A stretch of 64,000 bases of DNA from NCBI RefSeq assembly GCF_024580145.1, contig NZ_JANINI010000001.1:371429-435428 (forward strand), written 5' to 3'. Below the pieces are notes generated by a model that saw nothing but the letters and a program-made list of their open reading frames with translations, was not told where the DNA came from and searched no databases. Below, piece by piece: positions 37,702 to 47,353 of the stretch; position 1 is the first letter of the stretch, and every line of letters begins with the position of its first letter. The position numbers were made by a program, and so were the translations under genes. The DNA comes from Methyloversatilis sp. XJ19-49. Lineage in GTDB: Bacteria > Pseudomonadota > Gammaproteobacteria > Burkholderiales > Rhodocyclaceae.

Positions 37702-38852
37702 CGCGCTTCCAGTACCGAGCGATAGGCCGCAAGCATCGCATCGCCGTGATGCACATCGGTGCACATCGATTCAACCTGAGCACGGGCCCCCTGCCCGAGT
37801 TGACGGCACAGTACGTCGTCATCCCACAGCCGACGCATCTTCGCCGCCAGGTCCTGCACATTGCCCGGTTCAAAATGCAGCCCACTTACGCCATCGCGGG
37901 TAGTCTCGGCCAACGCACCGATGCGCGAGGCCAGCACCGGTACACCATGGCTCATCGATTCGGCCACGACGATGCCGAAGGTTTCGAACCAGATGCTGGG
38001 CATGACGAAGCAGCGTGCTCCGCGATAAAACGCCGCCAGGTCATGCTTGTCTTTCGTGACTACAAAATGCGTGCGCGCATCTTCACGGTAGTTCTTGTAG
38101 TGCAGCGCGTCTCCGGCCACGCCTATCGGCACGTCTGCAAGGCGTGCCGCCTCGAGCGCAATCTCGATGCCCTTTTCCTCGACGAAGCGGCCGGCAAAGG
38201 CAACATATCTTCCCTGAACCGGATCAACGGTATCGGGTGGAATGTCGATCACGCAAGGCACCACCGCAGTACGGTTGGCAGGCACGGCGCAGTGCGCGAC
38301 AAGCCATTCCGCAGCAAAGCGGGTCGGCGTGATGTACAGCCCGACATGCTTCGAGAACAATCCGAAGTGACGCGCCACCATATTGCGTACGCCAAAAGCG
38401 ACGCTCTCCGCCAGACTGCCGCGACAGTTCTGCACGATGCAGCGATAGTCCCGTCCGCCAACACAGCCCGTGCAAACCTCCCCTTGGTAAAAGTGATTGT
38501 GCGTCGGGCAACTGAGCCGATAGTCGTAGACGCTCATCACGACAGGGATGCCGCGGCAACTGCAGGCCGGCAGTACCCAGGGAGAAATCAGCGGATACAA
38601 CTCGTGCACGTGCACGATGTCGGGTCTGAATGCGTCGAGCCGTGCGGCAAATTCGCGCACCGCCGAATGCGCATAGATGCCACTGGCGAAGGCGCCCACC
38701 TTGCCGGCAAGATTCTGCGGAATGTCCCGGCTGTCGCGTTCGAAGGCCTCGATGTCGACGCCAGCGTCGCGCAGCACGCGCATCGTCGCACGCGTGGCGT
38801 TGTCGGCCCCGCCCCCGCCGCGATGCAGGTTGTAGGCGTGAAGTACTTTCAT
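37698..38852 (-). CDS. Glycosyltransferase family 4 with a cysteine-rich insert
   Basis: A 384-residue GT-B enzyme beginning MKVLHAYNLHRGGGGADNATR. The N-terminal domain has HVHELYPLISPWVL and then a five-cysteine insert (C-x8 onward, YRLSCPTHNHFYQGEVC, TGCVGG, YRCIVQNC) that may bind a metal. The donor domain shows FAGRFVEEKGIEIALEAA and IWFETFGIVVAESMSHGVPVLAS with the two conserved glutamates. It overlaps the acyltransferase gene by 4 bases. Confidence 0.9.
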   Translation of the reverse strand: MKVLHAYNLHRGGGGADNATRATMRVLRDAGVDIEAFERDSRDIPQNLAGKVGAFASGIYAHSAVREFAARLDAFRPDIVHVHELYPLISPWVLPACSCRGIPVVMSVYDYRLSCPTHNHFYQGEVCTGCVGGRDYRCIVQNCRGSLAESVAFGVRNMVARHFGLFSKHVGLYITPTRFAAEWLVAHCAVPANRTAVVPCVIDIPPDTVDPVQGRYVAFAGRFVEEKGIEIALEAARLADVPIGVAGDALHYKNYREDARTHFVVTKDKHDLAAFYRGARCFVMPSIWFETFGIVVAESMSHGVPVLASRIGALAETTRDGVSGLHFEPGNVQDLAAKMRRLWDDDVLCRQLGQGARAQVESMCTDVHHGDAMLAAYRSVLEAR

Positions 38853-38894
38853 ATCCTGTTTTTCGTGGCCGGTTCTCACCGGCTGCAGTCATCT

Positions 38895-41800
38895 TCAGAT
38901 GAACTGATAATCGACCTCGTGCAGCAGCGTCACACCGACCATCGTGAAGTGCTCGGTCATCGCAACACCGTCGTCGGTATGGTGAATCTGCCACAGACCG
39001 TCGTAACCGGCATACTCGATGGAGGCGTCCGGGCCATATCCCTCGAACATCAGCAGGTCGCCGTACAGCGCATACCAGCCTTCGAAATCGAGTACGGCAC
39101 CGTGCTCCTCACCCTGACGGAACAGAAACACGTCGTCGCCCGCACCCCCGAACATCAGATCGTAGCCCTGACCGCCTTCAAGGATGTCATTGCCGGCGCC
39201 ACCATCCATGTAGTCGTCGCCGTCACCACCGAGCAGGTAGTCATTGCCGCCCAATCCGAACAGCACATCCTCGCCACCGTTGCCCTGCAGCGAGTTGGTT
39301 GCTCCATTGCCTTGAAGGTAGTTGTCGCTGTCATTGCCTGCCACCCCGGCCACAGCATCCCCGATCAGGATGACGTTCTCAACGAAGTCCGGCAGGGCGT
39401 AATCGGCGCTCGTGAACACGGTGTCGGTACCGCTGTCGGGAAACTCCAGCACGCGATCGTCGATGTCGTCGATGAGGTAAATATCGTCGCCACGCCCACC
39501 AATCATCACATCCGCACCTTCTCCACCATCCAGCGTGTCGTTTCCGTCCTTGCCGATCAGAACATCCGTCTCTCCCATGCCGAAGAGGAAATCGTCGTCA
39601 TCCGTTCCGGTCATCAGATCGATTCGCTCATCGCCCGTCAACTGCGTGCCTTCGAGAAGGTTCACATCGCCGATCACGTCGGCATCGCCGTTCTGCTTCA
39701 GCGCGTTCCATTCATTGATGTCGCTGCCCGTTTCGCCGGGTCCCCAAAGTTCATCGGGATTGAAGCCCCAGCGATAGAAATCCCCGCCATCTGCGTTGTA
39801 GTAGTGATTGGCGCCGATGTTGCGCGGAAGAAAAATGGTGGGCGCATCGATCATGATGCTGGTGATGTTGCTGGCACCCGATCCCGTATGCGTCCCTGAG
39901 GACGCAATCACGTTACCGTAGATCGTGTAGTTCCGGATCTGGTCGACCTCGTCGACAGAAAATGAACCGACGAAAAGTTCGGTCGGCCGTGCAAAATTGT
40001 TGTGCGCCTCGGACTGCATGTTGTCGAACACGTAGTTGTCGTAAAAGCTGAAGTCCGAAGAACGGAAGGCAACGAAACCCTGACCGCCGTTTCCGTACAG
40101 CACGTTGCCATAAACGTCGTTGAATTTTGCCCAGTGGTCGAGTTCGATGCCATTGCCGTCCGGTCCGAACACCTCGTAGGTACCGAACACCACGTTGTTG
40201 CGGACCGTGTTGTAGCGCGCCGCGTCCTCCTCGGCCGTCGCCGAATAGACGTGGATGCCCGAGGTGCCGATGTTGTTCGCGCCGTTGTAGGCCACCTCGT
40301 TGGACTCGACGATCACATAGTTGGCGTGAAGTTCGACGCCATGATCACCGTTGCTGAGGATGCTGTTGCGGGCGATCACGGTTTCCTCGCCCGGCGCACC
40401 GCCGGCGAGCGTGATCGCCACGCCATGACTGACGTGATTGTGAATCACGTTGCCTTCCACCCGGTTCGCCGTACCGGCGCCATTGGTAATCCAGACGCCC
40501 AGTTCGGAATGGCTGATCTCGTTGTCGACCACTGAAATGTGAGTCGATCCATTGACGATGTTCACCGCGCCATGTTCGGCACCGGTCACATGCAGGCCCT
40601 GCAGCGTCGCCCAAGAGGCATTGTCAAACGTGACACTGCCGGTGACGATCGGCCGGCCGAGATTGGCGACGTCGCCGTAACTGCCAATGGTCACGGGTGC
40701 GCCGCTGTCGGCCTGCACCGTCACGGAAAAGGATTCATTGATCGTGGTGCCGGCCTTTTGCAGGTAGTCGGTACCCGGATTCCACTCCACGCTGTACCAG
40801 GAATTGAACGGACTCTGCAGCGAGCCGTTACCGCCGTCGGTCGCATTCGGATCGATGTACACCTTGGTGCGGTCCGCAATGCGGATCACGCCGTTTACCT
40901 CGATCTGTTCAACATTGCGCACGTCGAGGTCGAGATTGACAAAGGAAAACAGTACGCCGGTATCGCTCGCCGCATCGAAGTGACGGCTCGAAAACGCGGC
41001 CAGCGCATCGATCTCGGCCTGAAGGGCGCGATCGGCCATCTGTTCGTCGGTAAGTGTCAGGCGCAGCGTGTCGAGACCGGTACCGCCGTCGTAGAGGTCA
41101 CGCCCGGCGGCGAGCGCCTGGCCGTCGTGCAGCAGCACATCGTCTCCCGCACCGGCATAGGCCTGATCCGCGCCGGCTTCGCCATCCATCGTGTCGTTTC
41201 CGGCCCCGCCCGACATCTGGTCGTTGCCGTCGCCACCGTACATGAGGTCGTCGCCATCGCCGCCCTGCACGCGGTCGTCGCCACCACCACCGTGGAGCAA
41301 GTCATTGTCGCCCTCACCAAACAGATCGTCGCCGTCATCACCTCCGCGCAGCGTGTCGGCGCCACCGCCGCCGAACAACAGATCGGCACCAGCATCGCCA
41401 TCCAGCACATCATCGCCTTCGCGACCGAACAACTGGTCGTTGCCGCCGCCACCCACCAGCGTATCGATGCCCATACCACCGTCCAGCGTATCCCCGCCAT
41501 CGCCGCCGTCAAGGTGGTCATCGTCGGCCTGACCGTACATCTCGTCTGCGCCCTCGCCACCGCGCAGGATGTCTCGGCCCTCGCCTCCGAAAAGAGCGTC
41601 GCCCTCGCCGCCGCCGTCGAGTTCGTCATCGCCGTCGTCGCCAAACAGCACGTCGATACCGGTGCCGCCAAGCAGGATGTCATGCCCGCTTCCGCCCACG
41701 ATCATGTCATTGCCAGCACCGCCATTCAGACTGTCATTGCCGACTCCGCCATCCAGCGTATCGTCGTCGTCGTCGCCGGCCAGAACGTCGTCGCCAGCCT

Positions 41801-42551
41801 CACCATAAAGTGTGTCCGCACCACCTTCACCCTGCATCGTGTCGTTGTCGGCCCCGCCGAACAGCAAGTCGGCTCCGGCTCCACCGTACAGGGTATCGAT
41901 TCCGATACCGCCGCTCAGCAGGTCCGGAGCATCGCCCCCGTGCAAAATGTCGTTGCCAGACTGCCCGTAGAGGTAGTCGGTGCCGCCGCCGCCGCGTATC
42001 GTGTCGTCGTCGTCACCGCCATCCAGCACGTCATCGCCGTCGCCGCCATCCAGATCGTCGGCGCCGGCTTCGCCGAACAGTTCGTCCGCACCGTCGTCAC
42101 CTGACAGCGTGTCGACGCCAGTGCCTCCCGACAGGCGGTCGTTGCCGAACCCGCCGAACATCAGGTCATCGCCGGCCTCGCCATACATCAGGTCGCCGTC
42201 CGCGCCGCCATCCATCGTGTCAGCGCCGGCCCCACCGGCAAGCACATCACTGCCGTCGCCACCGTTCAGCGTGTCATTGCCCTCGCCGCCATCCAGCGTG
42301 TCCGCGCCCAAGCCACCGTCCAGCAGGTCGGCGCCGAGCTGTCCGTAGAGCACGTCGTTGCCTTCGCCGCCGTTCACGACATCGTCGCCATCACCGGCCA
42401 GTACGGTATCGTCGCCTTCGAGCGCATCGATCTGCTCACCAGCGGCCGTCCCGAACAGGAGGTCCGCCGCGGAGGTGCCGGCGATGGTGGCCGTCAGTGC
42501 GGCGAGAAGGATCTTGTCATCGGTCACTTCTGACGTAGGGACGTCGCTCAT
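38895..42551 (-). CDS. Giant RTX / right-handed beta-helix secreted protein
   Basis: A 1218-residue protein in four parts. Residues about 30-490 hold some fifty glycine-aspartate nonapeptides (GGxGxDxLx type), which form calcium-binding beta rolls. Residues about 563-960 form a parallel beta-helix (VYIDPNATDGGNGSLQSPF, then repeated I/V-x-N-x-V turns such as YNTVRNNVVFGTYE), the fold of alginate C5-epimerases and pectate lyases. Residues about 980-1145 are a second RTX block, and the last 70 residues a terminal domain. RTX proteins leave by type I secretion without a signal peptide; no ABC/HlyD/TolC set adjoins. The location suggests that it modifies or anchors the exopolysaccharide. Confidence 0.9.
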   Translation of the reverse strand: MSDVPTSEVTDDKILLAALTATIAGTSAADLLFGTAAGEQIDALEGDDTVLAGDGDDVVNGGEGNDVLYGQLGADLLDGGLGADTLDGGEGNDTLNGGDGSDVLAGGAGADTMDGGADGDLMYGEAGDDLMFGGFGNDRLSGGTGVDTLSGDDGADELFGEAGADDLDGGDGDDVLDGGDDDDTIRGGGGTDYLYGQSGNDILHGGDAPDLLSGGIGIDTLYGGAGADLLFGGADNDTMQGEGGADTLYGEAGDDVLAGDDDDDTLDGGVGNDSLNGGAGNDMIVGGSGHDILLGGTGIDVLFGDDGDDELDGGGEGDALFGGEGRDILRGGEGADEMYGQADDDHLDGGDGGDTLDGGMGIDTLVGGGGNDQLFGREGDDVLDGDAGADLLFGGGGADTLRGGDDGDDLFGEGDNDLLHGGGGDDRVQGGDGDDLMYGGDGNDQMSGGAGNDTMDGEAGADQAYAGAGDDVLLHDGQALAAGRDLYDGGTGLDTLRLTLTDEQMADRALQAEIDALAAFSSRHFDAASDTGVLFSFVNLDLDVRNVEQIEVNGVIRIADRTKVYIDPNATDGGNGSLQSPFNSWYSVEWNPGTDYLQKAGTTINESFSVTVQADSGAPVTIGSYGDVANLGRPIVTGSVTFDNASWATLQGLHVTGAEHGAVNIVNGSTHISVVDNEISHSELGVWITNGAGTANRVEGNVIHNHVSHGVAITLAGGAPGEETVIARNSILSNGDHGVELHANYVIVESNEVAYNGANNIGTSGIHVYSATAEEDAARYNTVRNNVVFGTYEVFGPDGNGIELDHWAKFNDVYGNVLYGNGGQGFVAFRSSDFSFYDNYVFDNMQSEAHNNFARPTELFVGSFSVDEVDQIRNYTIYGNVIASSGTHTGSGASNITSIMIDAPTIFLPRNIGANHYYNADGGDFYRWGFNPDELWGPGETGSDINEWNALKQNGDADVIGDVNLLEGTQLTGDERIDLMTGTDDDDFLFGMGETDVLIGKDGNDTLDGGEGADVMIGGRGDDIYLIDDIDDRVLEFPDSGTDTVFTSADYALPDFVENVILIGDAVAGVAGNDSDNYLQGNGATNSLQGNGGEDVLFGLGGNDYLLGGDGDDYMDGGAGNDILEGGQGYDLMFGGAGDDVFLFRQGEEHGAVLDFEGWYALYGDLLMFEGYGPDASIEYAGYDGLWQIHHTDDGVAMTEHFTMVGVTLLHEVDYQFI

Positions 42552-42592
42552 GATTCGGTACTCCGCGCAGCGAGAATTGGGATCTGCAGGCG

Positions 42593-44548
42593 TCAGAAAC
42601 GCCCAAGTTCATCGAGAACGATCGAATTGTGTTCCGGTTGGCCGACGGCCAGAAGGGCATAGTTGTGAAACACGAACTGATCGACGTTTGGCAGCACCAG
42701 TCCGCGCGAACGCAGGCGGGCACGCAGGGTGGCCGGATCGGTCGGACAGTTGAACAGGATGAAGTTGGTCTGGCTGGGCTGCACGGCGATATCAAGGGCG
42801 GTCAACCCCGCCGAGAGCTGCTCGCGGCCTTCGACGTTGGCGCGATAGACGCGGTCGCGAAAAGCCTGATCGGCCAGTACCTCCGGAGCGATGCGTGCGG
42901 CAGGCGCGCTGATCGAAAACGGCACCTCGGCTCGCGCCAGCAGCCGGACAAGCTCCGGCCGTGCGACGGCGTATCCGAGCCGCATTCCCGACAAGCCGAA
43001 GAATTTCGAAAAAGTGCGCAGCAGGACGACCGACGCGGCGCAGCTGTCGAGCGCTTGCGCTAGAGACGGACGCATCGCCGGCTCGGCGTACTGAAGATAA
43101 GCCTCGTCGACCACCAGCACCACATGTGCCGGCACCTTCCGGATGAATGCTTCCAGCGCCGAGGGTTCCAGCATCGCACCCGTCGGGTTGCACGGATTGC
43201 ACAGGTAAACAAGGCGCGTGCGCGGCGTGACGGCGGCCAACAGCCCCGCGAGATCGTGCATCAATCCCCCGCTGCGCAGGTCGCCCCGCATGGAGACCTC
43301 GCTCGGAATTAGCTGCCAGCGCTGCGCGAAGGCATGAAAGAAGGACCACGTCGGCTTGGTGATGACGATACTGTCGCCCGGCGCGCAGAACAACCGCAGC
43401 ATGCGGTCGATCAACTCACTGCTGCCTGGCGCTATCGCTATGCAGGCCGACTCGACGCCGACCTCAGCCGCGATCGCCGCCTTGAGTTCGGCATAGGTCG
43501 GATCCGGGTAGGCATACAGATCACGCCTGTCGAGCGACGATTCGAGAGCACCGCGGGCCGATGGATAGAAACCCTGTGCATTCTCCAATAGGTGCATGTA
43601 GGCGCCCTCCGCCTGCCCCGCCGCCGCGTCACGGAAAGTCTCCGGCAGTATGTCGATCGCGCCGCCACCGGCGAGCACACCAGGAATACGCACTGCGGCC
43701 AGCTTCGATGCGGAAACCACCTGCTCGTGAAAGGCCCGACCATTGACCTCGGCGGCAGGTGCCGTAGCTGCCCAGAGAAAAGCGGGTAACAGAACCTCGG
43801 CATCTTCCATGAGTGCGAAGGTGGCCGCATCGTAGTAACCCTTCGTCATATCCGTCCGCACGGAGCGCGGGCGCAGCGAGGTGATGCTCAGCAAGCCGCT
43901 GTCGTCGTCGATCGCAAAAGCGCGGCCGAGCGCCTCGAGTCCATCCTTGCTCACGCCATAGCCGGCGAGGCCCGGTGCGGCGTGCCCGACGATGCCCGAG
44001 GATACGTTCACTACACGCAGCGCCCGCCCGTCCATGCGTGCCTGCGCGTGCGCTGCAGCCACGCAGAAGGCTGCCGACAGCACGTTGCCACGCAACACCC
44101 GCGTCCAGTCGGTATCGGTATAACGCCCGGCAGCTGTTGCATGCGGACCGGTCACCGCGGCGTTGTTGATCAGCACGTCGATGCAACCGAAACGCGCGCG
44201 CGCTTCCCGGACCAGCGCCTGTGCACCTGCTTCGGTGGAAACATCGGCTTCGATCGCATGAACGCGTGCCGCATCGGCGGACAGCGCCTGCAGCGCAGCG
44301 TCAAGCCGCCCGCGATGGCGGCCATTGAGCACGACACGCGCGCCCGCATCGAGAAAGCCGCGCGCCAGCGCAAGCCCGATACCGCTCGACGAACCGGTAA
44401 TGATGACAACGCGGCCGGCGATGTCCTCCGCAACCTGCTGCATGGGAGGGGCTGCCACGGGGAGCGGTCCGGCCGGCGGGAAAAGCTTGTTCAGTACCTT
44501 CCGGCCAATGATCTGCAGACGTGCTGCGGACCGTCTGAGTTTGCGCAT
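42593..44548 (-). CDS. Fused short-chain dehydrogenase + PLP aminotransferase (HisC-like)
   Basis: One 651-residue frame encodes two enzymes. Residues about 45-290 are a classical SDR: VVIITGSSSGIGLALARGF, NNAAVTG, and YGVSKDGLEAL with the catalytic Tyr-x3-Lys near residue 195. Residues about 335-651 are a fold-type I aminotransferase: YPDPTYAELKAAIA, IAPGSSELIDRMLRLF, CNPCNPTGAML, VVDEAYLQYAE, and TFSKFFGLSGMRLGY with the PLP lysine near residue 515. Such a protein could oxidise a hydroxyl to a ketone and then aminate it. The N-terminal 40 residues are basic, with no signal peptide. The stop is 41 bases from the RTX gene, which follows in the same direction. Confidence 0.87.
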   Translation of the reverse strand: MRKLRRSAARLQIIGRKVLNKLFPPAGPLPVAAPPMQQVAEDIAGRVVIITGSSSGIGLALARGFLDAGARVVLNGRHRGRLDAALQALSADAARVHAIEADVSTEAGAQALVREARARFGCIDVLINNAAVTGPHATAAGRYTDTDWTRVLRGNVLSAAFCVAAAHAQARMDGRALRVVNVSSGIVGHAAPGLAGYGVSKDGLEALGRAFAIDDDSGLLSITSLRPRSVRTDMTKGYYDAATFALMEDAEVLLPAFLWAATAPAAEVNGRAFHEQVVSASKLAAVRIPGVLAGGGAIDILPETFRDAAAGQAEGAYMHLLENAQGFYPSARGALESSLDRRDLYAYPDPTYAELKAAIAAEVGVESACIAIAPGSSELIDRMLRLFCAPGDSIVITKPTWSFFHAFAQRWQLIPSEVSMRGDLRSGGLMHDLAGLLAAVTPRTRLVYLCNPCNPTGAMLEPSALEAFIRKVPAHVVLVVDEAYLQYAEPAMRPSLAQALDSCAASVVLLRTFSKFFGLSGMRLGYAVARPELVRLLARAEVPFSISAPAARIAPEVLADQAFRDRVYRANVEGREQLSAGLTALDIAVQPSQTNFILFNCPTDPATLRARLRSRGLVLPNVDQFVFHNYALLAVGQPEHNSIVLDELGRF

Positions 44549-44745
44549 GACGCCTATCTTCCCTGCTGTTCAAATCGTGATGGATGATACAAGGGGGTTC
44601 CGGCAAACCTTTATATAATCAGCCTCGCAGTGTTGCGCGGTGCACGAAGCAGTGTCCGCTTGCATTGTTCCGTAGCCGTTTCGGCCGATGCAACACAATG
44701 AACCGTCACGGCCGCGTGTTCACAAACTGCCGATCACATTCCCCA

Positions 44746-45858
44746 ATGGATAACATTACGAGCCTGCTGAGGGCACTGCCAGGGTCGTGTCTCGACGCGG
44801 TCCTGCGTTGTATCGCCCGCGTCGTCGCTCTACTGCCTGGTTTGGCCTGTGCGGTACTCGCTGGCTGCGTGTCGAACGGCCCCACCGTCGAGGACGGCCC
44901 GGACGGCCGCGTCAACATCACCGAAGAAGGACGGGCGAATCCGGAAGCGATCCGCGACCGCATCTTCCACGACATGACGCGCGGTCTGTCAGCCTACCGC
45001 CTGATAGCCGGCGACGTACTCGAAGTGCTTTACCTGAGCAGCAACAGGCCGCAGCCGATGGAATACGTGCTGGGCGTTGGCGACCGCTTGCGCATTGAGT
45101 TCCACTACACTGGCGAGGCGCCGCGTGAATTGCTGATCCGTCCCGATGGCCGCATCACGGTACCCCTCAAGGGCGATGTACTGGCCGCCGGGCGTACCTC
45201 GATGCAGCTTGCGCAAGAACTCGAGGCGGTCTACGCCGACACGTTCCGCGATCCGCGCATCTCGGTCATCGTCGAACAGTACACGTCGAAGATAGAGGAT
45301 TTGCGCGTGTCGCTCACAAATCTGCAACGCGGCCGCTCGCAAAAGGCCACTATCGCACCCGATGGTTCGGTCTATCTGCCCTACCTGCCATCGATACGTG
45401 TCGCGGGCATGACGCAGGACGAAGCACGCAACGCGATCAACGCGGAGTACGCCAAGGCGTTCAGCAACCTTGAGGTGTCGGTGCTGCTCGAAACCGCGAC
45501 CGGCAACCGGGTGTTCGTGTTCGGCGAGGTGGCGCGGCCGGGAGTCGTGCAACTGACCGGTACGATGACCGCGATGCAGGCTGTCGCCAGTGCGGGCGGT
45601 CACCTGCCGACCGGGTCGCTGTCTGACATCCGCGTGCTGTACTGGAAGCCGGGCGAGACGGAACCGCGCCTGCGCACCATCAACATCGCACGCGCCTTCA
45701 ACGACCGGCGCGCAGACGAGGACCTAGTGCTGCCGCCGAACAGCAGCATCTACGTGCCACCGACCAGCATCACGCTCGCCAATCGCGCGGTGGACCAGTT
45801 CCTGCGCCAGCTCTTCCTGTTCAACGGGGTGGGTATCGGCTTCCAGAGGGAGTTCTGA
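44746..45858 (+). CDS. Outer-membrane polysaccharide export lipoprotein (OPX, Wza-like)
   Basis: First gene of the plus-strand export operon. The 370-residue product, from the ATG at 44746, starts with a hydrophobic signal and a lipobox VLAGC at about residue 44. The body has the Poly_export domain (VLGVGDRLRIEFHYTGE, RPDGRITVPLKGDVLAAGRT) and SLBB-like repeats (FVFGEVARPGVVQLTG). It forms the outer-membrane channel. Earlier in-frame starts would bury the signal sequence. A TATAAT at 44614-44619 is a possible -10 element about 130 bases upstream; no good -35 accompanies it. Confidence 0.9.
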   Translation: MDNITSLLRALPGSCLDAVLRCIARVVALLPGLACAVLAGCVSNGPTVEDGPDGRVNITEEGRANPEAIRDRIFHDMTRGLSAYRLIAGDVLEVLYLSSNRPQPMEYVLGVGDRLRIEFHYTGEAPRELLIRPDGRITVPLKGDVLAAGRTSMQLAQELEAVYADTFRDPRISVIVEQYTSKIEDLRVSLTNLQRGRSQKATIAPDGSVYLPYLPSIRVAGMTQDEARNAINAEYAKAFSNLEVSVLLETATGNRVFVFGEVARPGVVQLTGTMTAMQAVASAGGHLPTGSLSDIRVLYWKPGETEPRLRTINIARAFNDRRADEDLVLPPNSSIYVPPTSITLANRAVDQFLRQLFLFNGVGIGFQREF

Positions 45859-45859
45859 C

Positions 45860-47353
45860 GTGAGACAGATCGGTCGAGTCTCGCTGAGGGACCTGCTCTA
45901 CATATTGTTCCGTGACAAGTGGCGCATCCTTGTCGCGGTATTCACTGCCTTTGTCGCCACATCCATCTATCTGGCCTTCGAGCATTCGATCTACGTCGCC
46001 GAATCCCGGGTACTCATCCGCGTCGGCAAGGAGAAGTTGTCCGGCCTTGAGCCCTACGCCAAGGACAGCTACAACATCCTTTTTCAGGAACGTGGTCAGG
46101 ACATCCACAACGGAATCGAGTTGCTGAACGACGAGACGCTTTCTTATCGCGTGTTCGAGAAGCTGCGCCCTTATCTGCAGCCGGAGCCTCGCCCGGAAGG
46201 ATGGCTCAAGCGCCTGAAATACGAAGCAAAGGAACTGGTGACATCGATCAAGAAGGTGCTCTACGAGCCTCTGTTCTGGTTCGGTCTGAAGACGCGCCTC
46301 AGCGACGAGGAAATGATGGTACGCGCGCTTCGCGCTTCCTTGGCAGTTGAAGCGATCGAGGACACGGACATCCTGAAAGTGAGCTTCGGCTGGCCCGATC
46401 CGCAGTTTGCGGCGCTGGCATTGAATACCTACACCAGCGAGTTCGTCGCTCAGCACATTCGTGTCCACCAGAACTCGACCTCCGAGGATTTCTACATTCA
46501 GCAGATCGCGCAGAAGCGCCGTGCCCTCGACGAGGCGGAAAGTACGCTGACCGCCTTCCGCACCGAACACGGCATCGGCAATCTCGACCTGCAGAAGGAA
46601 CTGCTGCTCAAGGACATCACCGAACTGGAATCGCGCCTGCGTGAGTCCACGTTGCAGCACGAGGAGTACGTGGCCCTGCTGGATGGCGTGCAGCGGGCGC
46701 GCAGGACGGGTGAAGAATGGATACAGACACCGGACTTCGTGCAGCGGACCACGCTCGACCTTTCGTCACTGGACAAGCAGTACTACGAACTGGTCGCCCA
46801 GCGCTCGCTGCTTGCAACGACGCACTCGAAGGAATCGCGCGAGCTTGCACAACTGCGCGAGCGCGTCGCATCGCTGCGCCTGCAGAAGGCGGAGAGTCTG
46901 ATCACCTTCTTCCGTCTGAACAGTGAGGCAATCGGCCAGCAGATGGCCTCGCTGCAGAAGAAGCTCGACACGCTCCACCAGCGCCTGACCGAATACAACG
47001 CATACGGCCTGCAGCTCGCAGAGCTCACGCGCGCGCAGATGTTGAACGAGCAAAGCTATCTCGCCTATCGCAAGAAGGCAGAGGAACTTCGTATTTCCGA
47101 CGAACTTAACGCGGAGAAGATCTCCGGCGTACGCGTCATCAGCGATGCGCGACCGCCGGTCGAACCCGCTGCCCCGCGCCGTCTTCTCATCCTCGGCATC
47201 GCCCTGCTGGTCGGTCTGTTCCTCGGTGTGGGCTACTCCGCGATCAGCGAGTACTTCGACGACACCTTCCGCAGTGCCGACGACGTGCGGCGCATACTCG
47301 GTGCCGACCTGATGCTGACGGTGCCCCACCACGATGCCGGGAGCCGTAGATGA
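45860..47353 (+). CDS. Polysaccharide chain-length determinant (Wzz/GumC-like co-polymerase)
   Basis: A 497-residue inner-membrane protein with a GTG start directly after the OPX stop. The first helix is around residues 18-40 (WRILVAVFTAFVATSIYLAF), followed by a long periplasmic coiled-coil region (about 200-420), and the second helix near the C-terminus (LLILGIALLVGLFLGVGYSAI) is followed by DDTFRSADDVRRILGADLMLTVP. That layout is the GumC/Wzc N-terminal part without the kinase, which is supplied as the next gene (4-base overlap). Confidence 0.93.
   Translation: MRQIGRVSLRDLLYILFRDKWRILVAVFTAFVATSIYLAFEHSIYVAESRVLIRVGKEKLSGLEPYAKDSYNILFQERGQDIHNGIELLNDETLSYRVFEKLRPYLQPEPRPEGWLKRLKYEAKELVTSIKKVLYEPLFWFGLKTRLSDEEMMVRALRASLAVEAIEDTDILKVSFGWPDPQFAALALNTYTSEFVAQHIRVHQNSTSEDFYIQQIAQKRRALDEAESTLTAFRTEHGIGNLDLQKELLLKDITELESRLRESTLQHEEYVALLDGVQRARRTGEEWIQTPDFVQRTTLDLSSLDKQYYELVAQRSLLATTHSKESRELAQLRERVASLRLQKAESLITFFRLNSEAIGQQMASLQKKLDTLHQRLTEYNAYGLQLAELTRAQMLNEQSYLAYRKKAEELRISDELNAEKISGVRVISDARPPVEPAAPRRLLILGIALLVGLFLGVGYSAISEYFDDTFRSADDVRRILGADLMLTVPHHDAGSRR

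Noticed and set aside
37467-39899. An 810-codon open frame on the plus strand
   Set aside because: It runs antisense through the acyltransferase, glycosyltransferase and RTX genes and has no recognisable domain.
38895-42551. Dense short DNA repeats that could suggest a CRISPR array
   Set aside because: The repetition is the 27-base coding period of RTX nonapeptides; there are no constant repeats with unique spacers and no cas genes.
44591-44619. A promoter for the OPX operon based on TATAAT at 44614-44619
   Set aside because: A good -10 hexamer, but no -35 match at 16-18 bases; mentioned in the gene entry only.
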